The notes under the pieces are model-generated. The model saw only the letters and a program-made list of their open reading frames with translations, was not told where the DNA came from and made no database searches. From a virus: a stretch of 42,732 bases of DNA. The translations under genes were made by a program, and so were the position numbers. Location of the stretch: positions 1 through 42,732 of the IMG/VR virus record IMGVR_UViG_3300021142_000063. One strand, 5' to 3'. Below are positions 7,520 to 15,356 of the stretch, in pieces. Every line of letters starts with the position of its first letter. Within the stretch, counting starts at the first letter, position 1.

Positions 7520-8149
7520 TTATGAACCTAATACGTTGTTGCCTGATACTGTTGGCATTACTGAAGTAGGACTGCCAAGAGCAGCTACAGGAGCAGTTTG
7601 TACAGCATTGTCAAAGCGGATGCTTAAATCGATCATTGCTGGAGTTTGTTCACTGTATTTTAATTCTTGCCAGTTTGTTGACTCAACATAGCAACCATAG
7701 CATTCCCATGTTTCTAAAACATTAGGAGTTTGACTACCGTTACCGCCGTCAAGCATTTCAATACGCATTGTGAACTTATAGTCACCTGCTGAAGCTGCCG
7801 AACTCTGTTCAAAGAAGTCAAACTGTTTCTGATTTTGTTCGCCAACTAACTTGCTAACTGCACCAGTAACGTCATCACGTAATTTGATTGAGATTGGTTC
7901 CCAAGCTGGTTTGCCTGCATAGTGAATTTTACTGTTGTAAATTTCAATAACTTGATCAGTAAACTTAACCTGAGGACGAGCTGCTTCAGCAACTTGTTTT
8001 GTTAGTTCTGTTGTTGGTGTACTTACGCCAAAGTTTTCAAAAGAAATACGGAAGCGATACTTCAACTTCGGCATTAACATGCCTTGTGAAGCGGCGCTTT
8101 GGTCTGAAGCTAAGGGTACTGTGAAGTTTGATAGAGCTGAAATTGCCAT
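7520..8149 (-). CDS. gp19: Tail tube protein
   Basis: A 209-aa homologue of T4 gp19 (163 aa), the subunit of the inner tube of the contractile tail through which DNA passes. Family features are a beta-rich N-terminal part (KLKYRFRISFENFG), the segment RPQVKFTDQVIEIYN, the hairpin around KPAWEPISIKLRDD, and the closing strand MIDLSIRFDNAVQ. The N-terminus has a ~25-residue extension and the C-terminus a ~30-residue Ser/Pro/Val-rich tail relative to T4. It lies 14 nt after the sheath gene with a strong ribosome site TAGGAGAA, so both are made from one transcript, and is followed by the UUCG terminator. Confidence 0.93.
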   Translation of the reverse strand: MAISALSNFTVPLASDQSAASQGMLMPKLKYRFRISFENFGVSTPTTELTKQVAEAARPQVKFTDQVIEIYNSKIHYAGKPAWEPISIKLRDDVTGAVSKLVGEQNQKQFDFFEQSSAASAGDYKFTMRIEMLDGGNGSQTPNVLETWECYGCYVESTNWQELKYSEQTPAMIDLSIRFDNAVQTAPVAALGSPTSVMPTVSGNNVLGS

Positions 8150-8163
8150 TTAAATTCTCCTAA

Positions 8164-11100
8164 TTATTTGCTCAAACCTTTGATTGCGCCAGTGTTTTCT
8201 AAACGCAATGGAATGTAAATAAACTCCACTGCTTTAACTGGTTCAATAGCAATATCAACATATAACTCACTAGCATCAATTCTGCTTGGTGTATTATTTG
8301 ATGTATCACATACAACTACGTAGTCATAAAGAGCACGTTCGCCTGTTAAGTTAAGCAATAATTTTTCAATTTGTTGTTTAATTTCGTTACGTGTAATTGT
8401 ATCGTTTGGTTCAAAAATGTATGGTTTAGCAATAGCATTTAACTGATAACGCAGATAAATTACTAAACGTGCTACGTTGATACGATCTAATGCACTAGCA
8501 ACTAGTTGACGTGTATATTGTCCATAAACTACTAGACCTGTACCGCCAATATATGTAATCGGATTAACATGTACTGCGGCCAGTGTATCACGCTGTCCTT
8601 GATTTAGTGCAACAGGAACAAATTCTCCTGTTTGACCATCAACATAACCAACTGAACTTGCATTAGTTACTCCGCCACGACGTACACCAGCCGGTGCAAA
8701 CCATGGATAAGCTACGTTATCACTTAGCGCAATTGTACGCAACATGATATGACTTGGAGGAACAACAATATTATTGCCTTTCAAATCTGTTGTATAACCC
8801 CATGGGTAATAAACAGCAGCATTTGAACTAGTATTGATCAATCCGTACTCGCCGTCGCCTGTTGCCATGTTTACGTTGCTAGCCCAATTGCTCAATGAAG
8901 TTGCATCTGCTGTTAAACGTGCAGGACTATCTGCAACGATAAATGATAATAAACCGCGATCATTATTTAAGCTGTCTAGTGCAGGTAATGTTTCTAAGTA
9001 ACCTGGGCAACTCATGATATCAAATACACGACTATCTTCGTCGCGGATTTGTTGATTGCCTTCAATCAAAGCATTAAGTGCTTGTACAACTACAGCACGT
9101 TGAGCTTTACGACCGAATACACCAACACCACGATAGTCATTAGCAGCATCGCTTACCCAACGATCTGGATAATAGTATGTCATTGCTTCGTCTAAGCGTG
9201 TATTTTGTGCAGTAATATCTACATAACCACTTACATAACGCTTAACGTTGAAGCTTGAGCGACGTAGGTTGTATAACAAGATACCGCGTGGATATAGTGC
9301 AGGATCTGGACAATCGAAGTCAACAAAATTGCTACTTAGCAATGAAACGATTGAACTTGGTGCGCCTGCGCCTGTTTGTGCGCCTGAATTTGGTTGTGTA
9401 CTCCAACGTGCATCAGCAAACACAATACCGTGTTGTGTAGTATGATCTGTTGCGTCTACTAATACCCATTTCTTAGTTAGATAGTTGTATTTGTAAATTG
9501 TTGGCCAGTTTTCTGTATCGCTTGAGTCAATCCATAAATCACCATGTGCCAATGGAGTGCCATCACTTTGTACAGTTGGTTGACTTGCTGAAATAATTGG
9601 ACCCATTGGATCTGTACTAGGACCGCCTACGCCACTGTTAACTACACTAGCGCCTGAAACATATCCAACCCAAGCTGATCCAGTATTGATTAGGATATCT
9701 GCATCATCAACTGAACTATTGTACCATAATGTACCATCTGCTGGAGTAGTTGTTGGTGCAGTTGCACTTGGTGTTACTAAAGAAGTACCTGCTTGCTGAG
9801 AAGCCCATGCTGTAACAATATAATTATGGTTAACACCATTTGGACTGCTATAGAAATTAGTTGTGCCGGTGCCTGCATCGTTAACTTCAAAAATTGCAGC
9901 TAACGGGCTACCTGTACCATCAACTAGGCGAATATCACCACCAGCTGAGTGACTAATTGTAACTGTGTTGTTTGTGTTATATGTTGATGAAATTAAAGTG
10001 TTTGACAATGCTGATTGTAGTGCAGCTAACAATGCATGAGCATCATTTGTAGCATTACCTGTAGCAGTAAATGCTACTGTTACCGGACTAGTTAATGAGC
10101 TTGATCCAATTTGGCTTTCTGCTACTGTAAATGAGTATGATCCGCTGTCTAACGTAACTGTATTTGAAGTTACTGATGTAGCACCAGTTGACAAACGTTG
10201 ATAGATTGTAAAATCAGCTGAATCGCAGTATGTTGTACCGTCAATGATTTCTGTTTGTTCTGTGGTATTATACTTTACATAAACTTGACCAACTGGAATG
10301 TTAATACCGCCACCCTTAGGATCTAATGCAGCCATAGCTGATTGATTGTTAGGATATAGTGCAGCAACAGGTTGACGAATCCATGTTGATGTTGATGCAT
10401 TGTATTTTTCAACGTCCCAGTTTGCACCTAGGTTAACTGGAGTTGTTTTAATCCATAAACTACCAGTTGGGAAACCATTAACTGTTGAAGGGTTAACCAA
10501 TGAACCATACTGTGGAATCTGATAGTGTGGAGACATACTCAATACTGGTGCCAAGTATGTTCCAGCAGCAATGCCAGGAGTTCCAGCGCCAGTTACACCT
10601 GTACCTGCAATAATAACGTCAGCACCTGTTGAATACAGATTTAAGTAACCATTTTGTACTGAGGCTGAAACACCGCCAACTGCTGCGGTATTAATTGCTG
10701 TGGCCAATGCACCAAGTGTAGTAACACCAGTGTAAGTTGCGCCGTTGATAATAAATGTATTTCCTGCATCCAATGTTGGACTTGCAACTGTTCCAGTTAC
10801 CACTGGACGACTTGCTGTCCATGCTTGACTACCAACTGCTACCCAACCTGCGTTATTTGCATCAGTTGTGCTGCCTGCTGTGCCATCGCTACTAGTACTT
10901 GCATGCTTGTACCATAGAGTGTTTGTTCCGGTAACTGTAACAACAGCATAACTACCAACTGCACCGTAACTTGCCAAAGGAGCATAAGTTGATGAGCCTG
11001 TTGTATAAGCAACATTGTTGATTACTGATGGAACTTGATTAACAAATGATTGACCGTTTGTTGCTGTATATGGCAGTGCATTCCACTCAAATACTCCAAA

Positions 11101-11532
11101 TGTTGTTGTAGCAGTATCCCACCAATACGCACCGTCAACTGGCAAACCGCCAGGGATAGATGATGAACCTGTTAGTTGACCTAGATCAACGTCTGCACGA
11201 GCAACATACGCACGACTACTAACTCCTAGGAAGCTGTAGGCAGCTTGGAGTCCATATTCGTTGATTTCGCCTGCGTGTACAGGATTATTTTCTGCGTCAG
11301 TCTGGAAATAAGGAATACCAAAAGTATTGCCTAGATCCATTTGACTTGTTAGCAAATACACTTTACCAGCGTTTGCTTTTAATGTTCCTGGAGCAATGCC
11401 TGTTCCAGCTGAATTTTGTTTGTTTGCTGCAGAAGCAACAATAATTAGGGGTACGGTACCTGGGGCAGCGGGAGTGTAGAAACTCTCGTCTACTACTGTT
11501 ACGCTTACGCCTGGTGAACTTAGTTGAGCCAT
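8164..11532 (-). CDS. gp18: Contractile tail sheath protein with a very large insertion
   Basis: This is the sheath subunit whose contraction drives the tube through the host envelope. The N-terminus (SSPGVSVTVVDES, then GNTFGIPYFQTD and SSRAYVARADVD, residues 1-~125) and the C-terminus (from about residue 700; LYDYVVVCDTSNNTPS, VKAVEFIYIPLRLENTGA) match T4 gp18. Between them is about 570 residues of extra sequence, giving 1122 aa against 659 in T4. The insertion holds repeated short beta units of the pattern LWxx...Y...WV (near residues 135, 203, 356, 600 and 662) and two modules resembling the IN motif of flagellin-type proteins (near 240-310 and 455-550). The insertion probably decorates the outside of the tail. 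It has its own late promoter and GGAGA ribosome site. Confidence 0.95.
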   Translation of the reverse strand: MAQLSSPGVSVTVVDESFYTPAAPGTVPLIIVASAANKQNSAGTGIAPGTLKANAGKVYLLTSQMDLGNTFGIPYFQTDAENNPVHAGEINEYGLQAAYSFLGVSSRAYVARADVDLGQLTGSSSIPGGLPVDGAYWWDTATTTFGVFEWNALPYTATNGQSFVNQVPSVINNVAYTTGSSTYAPLASYGAVGSYAVVTVTGTNTLWYKHASTSSDGTAGSTTDANNAGWVAVGSQAWTASRPVVTGTVASPTLDAGNTFIINGATYTGVTTLGALATAINTAAVGGVSASVQNGYLNLYSTGADVIIAGTGVTGAGTPGIAAGTYLAPVLSMSPHYQIPQYGSLVNPSTVNGFPTGSLWIKTTPVNLGANWDVEKYNASTSTWIRQPVAALYPNNQSAMAALDPKGGGINIPVGQVYVKYNTTEQTEIIDGTTYCDSADFTIYQRLSTGATSVTSNTVTLDSGSYSFTVAESQIGSSSLTSPVTVAFTATGNATNDAHALLAALQSALSNTLISSTYNTNNTVTISHSAGGDIRLVDGTGSPLAAIFEVNDAGTGTTNFYSSPNGVNHNYIVTAWASQQAGTSLVTPSATAPTTTPADGTLWYNSSVDDADILINTGSAWVGYVSGASVVNSGVGGPSTDPMGPIISASQPTVQSDGTPLAHGDLWIDSSDTENWPTIYKYNYLTKKWVLVDATDHTTQHGIVFADARWSTQPNSGAQTGAGAPSSIVSLLSSNFVDFDCPDPALYPRGILLYNLRRSSFNVKRYVSGYVDITAQNTRLDEAMTYYYPDRWVSDAANDYRGVGVFGRKAQRAVVVQALNALIEGNQQIRDEDSRVFDIMSCPGYLETLPALDSLNNDRGLLSFIVADSPARLTADATSLSNWASNVNMATGDGEYGLINTSSNAAVYYPWGYTTDLKGNNIVVPPSHIMLRTIALSDNVAYPWFAPAGVRRGGVTNASSVGYVDGQTGEFVPVALNQGQRDTLAAVHVNPITYIGGTGLVVYGQYTRQLVASALDRINVARLVIYLRYQLNAIAKPYIFEPNDTITRNEIKQQIEKLLLNLTGERALYDYVVVCDTSNNTPSRIDASELYVDIAIEPVKAVEFIYIPLRLENTGAIKGLSK

Positions 11533-11565
11533 TGTGTTATCTCCATGAGTACATGTTCTTGTATG

Positions 11566-11573
11566 TATTTATG
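11566..11573 (-). promoter_or_regulatory. Late promoter box CATAAATA for the sheath gene
   Basis: The minus strand has CATAAATA 33 nt before the gp18 ATG, with the ribosome site GGAGA between them. This is the leadered type of late promoter, and it should transcribe gp18 and gp19 up to the terminator at 7493. Confidence 0.75.
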
Positions 11574-11642
11574 GCATTTGGCTTTTTTGTTGTAGTTATA
11601 ATGCCGGAAAGTATCAAAAAAAGGGAAAGAAAGGTAAAGTAA

Positions 11643-11650
11643 AATAAATA
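11643..11650 (+). promoter_or_regulatory. Late promoter box AATAAATA for the HNH endonuclease gene
   Basis: The plus strand has AATAAATA 27 nt before the ATG at 11678, followed by AAAGG ribosome-site sequences. It is divergent from the sheath promoter 70 nt away. The mobile gene thus carries or has captured a phage late promoter and can be expressed against the direction of its neighbours. A five-codon reading frame (11668-11685) precedes and overlaps the start. Confidence 0.6.
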
Positions 11651-11677
11651 TCTTATAATTGAAAGGTATGAAAAGGT

Positions 11678-12397
11678 ATGACTGAAGACATAATTAATAA
11701 CAAATATAAACGATGGTATGATTCGTTAATTGATCATGCAATATGCCGCCAAGCAACCCCTTCAATATTAACAGAAACACATCATATAATACCTAGAAGT
11801 TTAGGTGGCACAGATGATGGAAAAAACTTAGCAGTTTTGACTCTTCGAGAACACTATGTTGCTCATTTATTATTATCAAAAATGTTAAGTGGTGGGAGCG
11901 CAGTTAAAATGGCACATGCTTTAAAACTAATGTCAGGAAATCAAAAATACTATAAAAATGGATTTAATTCAAAGAAATATGAATTAGCAAAATCATTAAT
12001 TAGAAAAATTTATCAAACAGCCGGCCAAGAATATCAGGCCCAGACTGCTATCCAAAGCAATGTATTATCAGAATATACTGATCTAGAAAAAGTATATAAA
12101 CGGGGAGTTTGTAAAATTTGCAAGATAGAACCGAGAGCAGTTAATTATATAAAAAATGGCAAGACTTATTATAGGTCGAAATGCGAAAGTTGCCAAATTG
12201 GTAAGGTACGAATTGCTACACCTAAGTGGGTATTTGACGGGTATCAAAAAGGAGATGTCTGTGAAATTTGCAATTTTAAATCTAAATTTCGAGAACAATT
12301 AACAGTTATATCAAATAACAAAAAATATAAGACTATTTGTTTAAATTGCCAGGTTGCTGTTAAATTGACTCCACCAAAACCGGCTCCCGATTTATAA
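11678..12397 (+). CDS. Free-standing HNH homing endonuclease with two C-terminal zinc ribbons
   Basis: A 239-aa nuclease of the HNH superfamily, the kind that spreads between T4-like genomes by cutting uninfected alleles. The catalytic core is near the N-terminus: ETHHIIPRSLGG (H35, H36), N50 in GKNLAVL, and H59/H63 in REHYVAH. After a Lys-rich linker come two similar CxxC...CxxC units: C145/C148/C169/C172 and C195/C198/C221/C224. These are probable zinc-binding modules for DNA recognition. The gene lies on the strand opposite to its neighbours between gp18 and gp1, appears more AT-rich, and ends 2 nt from the convergent gp1 stop. No split gene or intron is seen, so it looks intergenic. Target site unknown. 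Confidence 0.9.
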   Translation: MTEDIINNKYKRWYDSLIDHAICRQATPSILTETHHIIPRSLGGTDDGKNLAVLTLREHYVAHLLLSKMLSGGSAVKMAHALKLMSGNQKYYKNGFNSKKYELAKSLIRKIYQTAGQEYQAQTAIQSNVLSEYTDLEKVYKRGVCKICKIEPRAVNYIKNGKTYYRSKCESCQIGKVRIATPKWVFDGYQKGDVCEICNFKSKFREQLTVISNNKKYKTICLNCQVAVKLTPPKPAPDL

Positions 12398-12399
12398 GA

Positions 12400-13101
12400 T
12401 TAATCAGAAACTACAATCGATGGCATGGGGTGAAGTGCCGATTCAATAATAGTATCGATCTGAGTTAAATCCGGATTTATAAGCTGTTTAACTCGAGCAT
12501 ATAGATCGTCAATAGTAGCATCATTGGTTAAAACAGCATCAAACTTAGTTCCGCACCATGCAGTTTCGCTAGCGTGAATACCTAGTTTCTCCATATTGCC
12601 TTTTGCACGACTCCAATTTAAGCACTTAGGACCAGCGTTAACATCACATGCATCGTTGTACCATTCAGGGTCCGGTCCACGCTTTACACGGATAACAATG
12701 CCACCTGCATCTTTAATTGATTTAATTTCGTTAGGAAACCGGCAGTCGCTAATGACAATATCGTCGGTACTGTTGCGTAGTTTATTTTCTAAACTGGCAA
12801 TCCAGATATCATCGTGGAACGCTCGACGGCATACTTCTGTGCCCCAGTATTGTAGGACCCAGCGTGGGGTTAGATTAGGCATGCCTAAGCGTTCTGCCCA
12901 CCATGGATCTACTTGTTCACGCCATTCCCTCGCCTGTTTTGTGCGGCCTTCCAGCATGGTTCTGTCCCAGCCAAACACATAGGCTACTGCATCTTTAAGG
13001 CTGTTGGCAAATGATTCTCGTCGAAATCCGTGAAAGTTTGTTAAGTAATCTGCAATGGTATCTTTACCACTGCCAATAAATCCACAGACGCCAATAATCA
13101 T
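12400..13101 (-). CDS. gp1: Deoxynucleoside monophosphate kinase
   Basis: A 233-aa homologue of T4 gp1 (241 aa), which phosphorylates dNMPs to dNDPs with ATP to feed phage DNA synthesis. The P-loop GFIGSGKDT is at residues 7-15. Other conserved blocks are SFANSLKDAVAYVFGWDR, the WWAERLGMP/TPRWVLQYWGTEVCR substrate region, and the DCRFPNEI motif with the base-binding acidic and Arg residues. It is a nucleotide-metabolism gene lying among late structural genes. It has its own promoter with a perfect TATAAT -10 instead of a late box, consistent with earlier expression, and a GGGGAT-type ribosome site. The 3' end meets the HNH gene head-on with a 2-nt gap. Confidence 0.95.
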   Translation of the reverse strand: MIIGVCGFIGSGKDTIADYLTNFHGFRRESFANSLKDAVAYVFGWDRTMLEGRTKQAREWREQVDPWWAERLGMPNLTPRWVLQYWGTEVCRRAFHDDIWIASLENKLRNSTDDIVISDCRFPNEIKSIKDAGGIVIRVKRGPDPEWYNDACDVNAGPKCLNWSRAKGNMEKLGIHASETAWCGTKFDAVLTNDATIDDLYARVKQLINPDLTQIDTIIESALHPMPSIVVSD

Positions 13102-13123
13102 AGTAATCCCCTAAAGATGTACT

Positions 13124-13152
13124 ATTATATAACAGATTTATTACAGGTGCAA
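13124..13152 (-). promoter_or_regulatory. Sigma70-like promoter before gp1
   Basis: On the minus strand TTGCAC (13147-13152), a 17-nt spacer and a perfect TATAAT (13124-13129) precede the gp1 ATG by 22 nt. The -35 matches the bacterial consensus in three of six bases. The 11-mer TCTGTTATATA overlapping the -10 recurs exactly before the 229-aa gene. This is likely an early or middle promoter recognised by the host polymerase. Confidence 0.6.
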
Positions 13153-13785
13153 TTATTTTGTTGCCAAATGTTTAAGGGGAACTTGCCCCCAAAGGTTAAT
13201 GGTAAAAACATAACGAGATTCCGAAGACTGATTAGATTCTGTCTTATGTGGTAACCATCCTGGAAAAATTAATAAATCTCCAGATGTTATATCTATCGGG
13301 TACCATTCTGATCCAGTTTTTTGTCTATATTCGCTTGGTTGCCCACCCCAGTGGTAGCTCATCGGATCTCTAAACATAATACGTCCGCTGTTTGCTGGCG
13401 CATACAAATAAAATGCTAGAGTAATTTGTACCCCCGGGTGAGTATGTTCATCAGTCCACGCTCCGATGTCATGTCGATTAATCCAACTGTTAGTTACATG
13501 ATATGGTTGTTTTGTCAGTCTCCATAGTCTCACAGCTTCATCAACACGTGGCATGATCCATTGCCTAAGGCTATTAAACTCTGGCCAAGTATGCGGTTGA
13601 TCTTCAGGGCGATCCTGTAAATCTACTGTGCTAATCCCGCCTGCTTTTTCTATGTCAGTATTGTTATTAACTCGTGAAATTAAATCATCAACTTTAGATT
13701 TAATTGCTGACCAATTTAGATCGGCATAGTGCGCCTTAAAAATTATAGGGCTCCATGGATCAACTACTGTTAATAAATTATCCAC
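13153..13785 (-). CDS. 2-oxoglutarate/Fe(II)-dependent dioxygenase-like protein
   Basis: A 210-aa protein with the layout of the phage 2OG-Fe(II) oxygenase group (TIGR02466-like): a buried-strand segment with the iron ligands (AWTDEHTHPG, H114 and H116), then ITLAFYLYAP and a GRIMFRDP strand, and a distal FPGWLPHKTE (H180) with R191 in ESRYVFTINLWG for the oxoglutarate carboxylate. Such enzymes hydroxylate proteins, nucleotides or small molecules; the substrate is unknown. The start is GTG at 13785: an in-frame TGA lies just upstream, AAGGAA stands 9 nt before, and no ATG occurs before the conserved core. It overlaps the end of the 229-aa gene by 8 nt. Expression probably comes from the promoter in front of that gene. 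Confidence 0.8.
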   Translation of the reverse strand: MDNLLTVVDPWSPIIFKAHYADLNWSAIKSKVDDLISRVNNNTDIEKAGGISTVDLQDRPEDQPHTWPEFNSLRQWIMPRVDEAVRLWRLTKQPYHVTNSWINRHDIGAWTDEHTHPGVQITLAFYLYAPANSGRIMFRDPMSYHWGGQPSEYRQKTGSEWYPIDITSGDLLIFPGWLPHKTESNQSSESRYVFTINLWGQVPLKHLATK

Positions 13786-14467
13786 GGAAGATTTTCCTTT
13801 TCATAAGATCTACATAATCTTGAGCTAATCGATAGAGAGTATTAAGATTTTGATTAGGTAAATCTCTTTTGACCTGCAGACATGCATTCATAACCTGCTG
13901 CAATTCCGGTGTTACTACGGTACGCTTTAACTGCACAGTATCGTTGTCTTCTGTTGTAAATTGTACACAGTACAGCGGCTGTCCCCGCTTGAACGAAATT
14001 ATCTCATCGGAATAAATTTCAACTCCATAATTTTGTGGACGTATCCAACTGTTAATTTTCATCTGTCCGGGTACAAATCCCACTTGGCTGGGTGCAAAGA
14101 AATAAGGTAACACTGTACAAGTTACTGATTTTTTGCTATTTGTGATAAAAACATATCTTGGAGGAAAACTTACAATCATAGGATCGCAGTCGTTGTTCCG
14201 ATGGCTAACTATCACATAGTTAGTAGGAATGCCATCAACTGCTACACGATTATTTTTAATATCCGGTTGTACGGTGAAATCATAGGGACTACGTAATACC
14301 CACGTATTTTTAAAATAACCACTCATAGCAGGACACTGCAAGAACTCACTATTTGTTCTGTTGGATGTTACATATTTGAACAACGATTCAGGTTCAAAGT
14401 GTGTAATATTAAAGTGGGAGTGTGCACCGTTGGCATTATCTACCGGAGCCCAATTTATTTCGATCAT
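13778..14467 (-). CDS. Conserved phage protein of unknown function, paired with a 2OG oxygenase
   Basis: A 229-aa protein that I do not recognise. It is rich in beta strands and aromatic residues (NYVIVSHRNNDCDPMIVSFP, KKSVTCTVLPYFFAP, GVEIYSDEIISFKRGQPLYC), suggesting a cupin-like or jelly-roll body, with a helical C-terminus (LQQVMNACLQVKRDL, LYRLAQDYVDLMKRK). There is no signal peptide or membrane segment. It overlaps the downstream 2OG-oxygenase gene by 8 nt, so the two are translated together and may act on the same substrate (inference). The promoter upstream is of the TCTGTTATATA type shared with gp1, not a late box, and the ribosome site is AGAGGA. Confidence 0.7.
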   Translation of the reverse strand: MIEINWAPVDNANGAHSHFNITHFEPESLFKYVTSNRTNSEFLQCPAMSGYFKNTWVLRSPYDFTVQPDIKNNRVAVDGIPTNYVIVSHRNNDCDPMIVSFPPRYVFITNSKKSVTCTVLPYFFAPSQVGFVPGQMKINSWIRPQNYGVEIYSDEIISFKRGQPLYCVQFTTEDNDTVQLKRTVVTPELQQVMNACLQVKRDLPNQNLNTLYRLAQDYVDLMKRKIFRG

Positions 14468-14482
14468 AAAAATCCTCTATAT

Positions 14483-14495
14483 ACTATATAACAGA
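14483..14495 (-). promoter_or_regulatory. Non-late promoter-like element before the 229-aa gene
   Basis: The minus strand reads TCTGTTATATAGT, sharing the 11-mer TCTGTTATATA with the gp1 promoter and giving a -10-like TATAGT 15 nt before the ATG at 14467. No convincing -35 is visible. Recurrence of the element at two metabolic genes amid late genes is the main support. Confidence 0.45.
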
Positions 14496-14525
14496 ATTTT
14501 CACTGACCTAAAATATTTTTAATTA

Positions 14526-15314
14526 TTATCCGGTTATGAAGTAATAGGCATTACTACCGTTAACTTCGTTGTTGATTAGTTCTTTATCCAATCTTTCAAT
14601 TTCTTCTTTGCTCTCAGAAATTAATGCAGTACCGTTTAAGGTAATAGGACTTCCTGGTCCTGCAATTGATCCAAACTTACTACGTGCTTGTCCTAGTGCC
14701 ATTTTAGCTGTAGCTAATGTATAATCCTTTAACCACTGTTTAGCATATGGGTCTTGTAATAATACCCAATCTGGTCGATAGTTATAACACTGTACTAGAA
14801 TTTGTTCACCTTGAGCAAATGGACGTTGTAGAATATTTAAGATGTGTGTTGTAGGTTTCCACAAAAATTCAATATAGCTACCGAACATACGTCCAACTAG
14901 CTTTTGATATCCAGCAAATGCATCATAGGTTGCTAGACCACCCATCATACTGCCTGACATCAAATAGGTATTTGTATAGGCTAAGTTGAATGGTTCAAAC
15001 AATGTTCCGCCTGCGCCAATTCCACTACGTGAGCCAATAGCACGACGGAAAACCTGACGTACTGTAACAACTTCGTCAGGTAAACGGTATTCGTTCTGAT
15101 CTTGGATTAGCTCTAAAAATAAGTAGCTTTCTTCAACAGCATTAGGACTACGTTGACGATAGCGAGTTAATGCACGATCTAGAGCCATTTCGTAATGAGC
15201 AGGGTCTAATTCTACTTCCACCATGCCGTCGCCTAGCATTAGCTTAACATAGTCAAATACCTTATTGCGTTCTTGGGTTGAATTAGACTGCGTTGATGAT
15301 GGCAAATCGTCCAT
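14526..15314 (-). CDS. gp13: Neck protein (head completion)
   Basis: A 262-aa homologue of T4 gp13 (309 aa), which with gp14 forms the neck ring below the portal and allows tail attachment. Family blocks are KVFDYVKLMLGDGMVEVELDPAHYE near the N-terminus, LPDEVVTVRQVFRRAIG, FGSYIEFLWKPTTHIL, and the helical end AKQWLKDYTLATAKMALGQARSKF. The start follows a strong ribosome site TAAGGAGAAC, and a late box lies 18 nt upstream. It is divergent from gp14, whereas the two genes are co-directional neighbours in T4. The two promoters lie back to back in 42 bp. Confidence 0.95.
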   Translation of the reverse strand: MDDLPSSTQSNSTQERNKVFDYVKLMLGDGMVEVELDPAHYEMALDRALTRYRQRSPNAVEESYLFLELIQDQNEYRLPDEVVTVRQVFRRAIGSRSGIGAGGTLFEPFNLAYTNTYLMSGSMMGGLATYDAFAGYQKLVGRMFGSYIEFLWKPTTHILNILQRPFAQGEQILVQCYNYRPDWVLLQDPYAKQWLKDYTLATAKMALGQARSKFGSIAGPGSPITLNGTALISESKEEIERLDKELINNEVNGSNAYYFITG

Positions 15315-15332
15315 ATTTTTGTTCTCCTTACA

Positions 15333-15340
15333 TATTTATC
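15333..15340 (-). promoter_or_regulatory. Late promoter box GATAAATA for gp13
   Basis: The minus strand has GATAAATA 18 nt before the gp13 ATG, with TAAGGAG between. This is the leadered half of a divergent late promoter pair; the opposite box begins only 5 bp away. Confidence 0.75.
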
Positions 15341-15344
15341 TAAC

Positions 15345-15352
15345 GATAAATA
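15345..15352 (+). promoter_or_regulatory. Late promoter box GATAAATA, 4 nt before the gp14 ATG
   Basis: The plus strand reads GATAAATA, TCAT, then ATG at 15357. There is no Shine-Dalgarno. The start is fixed by the family N-terminus MPRLSLYKPEKGND, so transcription with T4 spacing would begin at the start codon. Confidence 0.7.
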
Positions 15353-15356
15353 TCAT

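Noticed and set aside
11574-11642. Possible intron or split gene around the HNH endonuclease
   Set aside because: gp18 and gp1 are both intact on either side, and the interval is too short for a group I intron. The HNH gene is best read as free-standing.
12596-12982. Plus-strand open frame opposite gp1
   Set aside because: It is fully antisense to the well-identified dNMP kinase and has no recognisable features.
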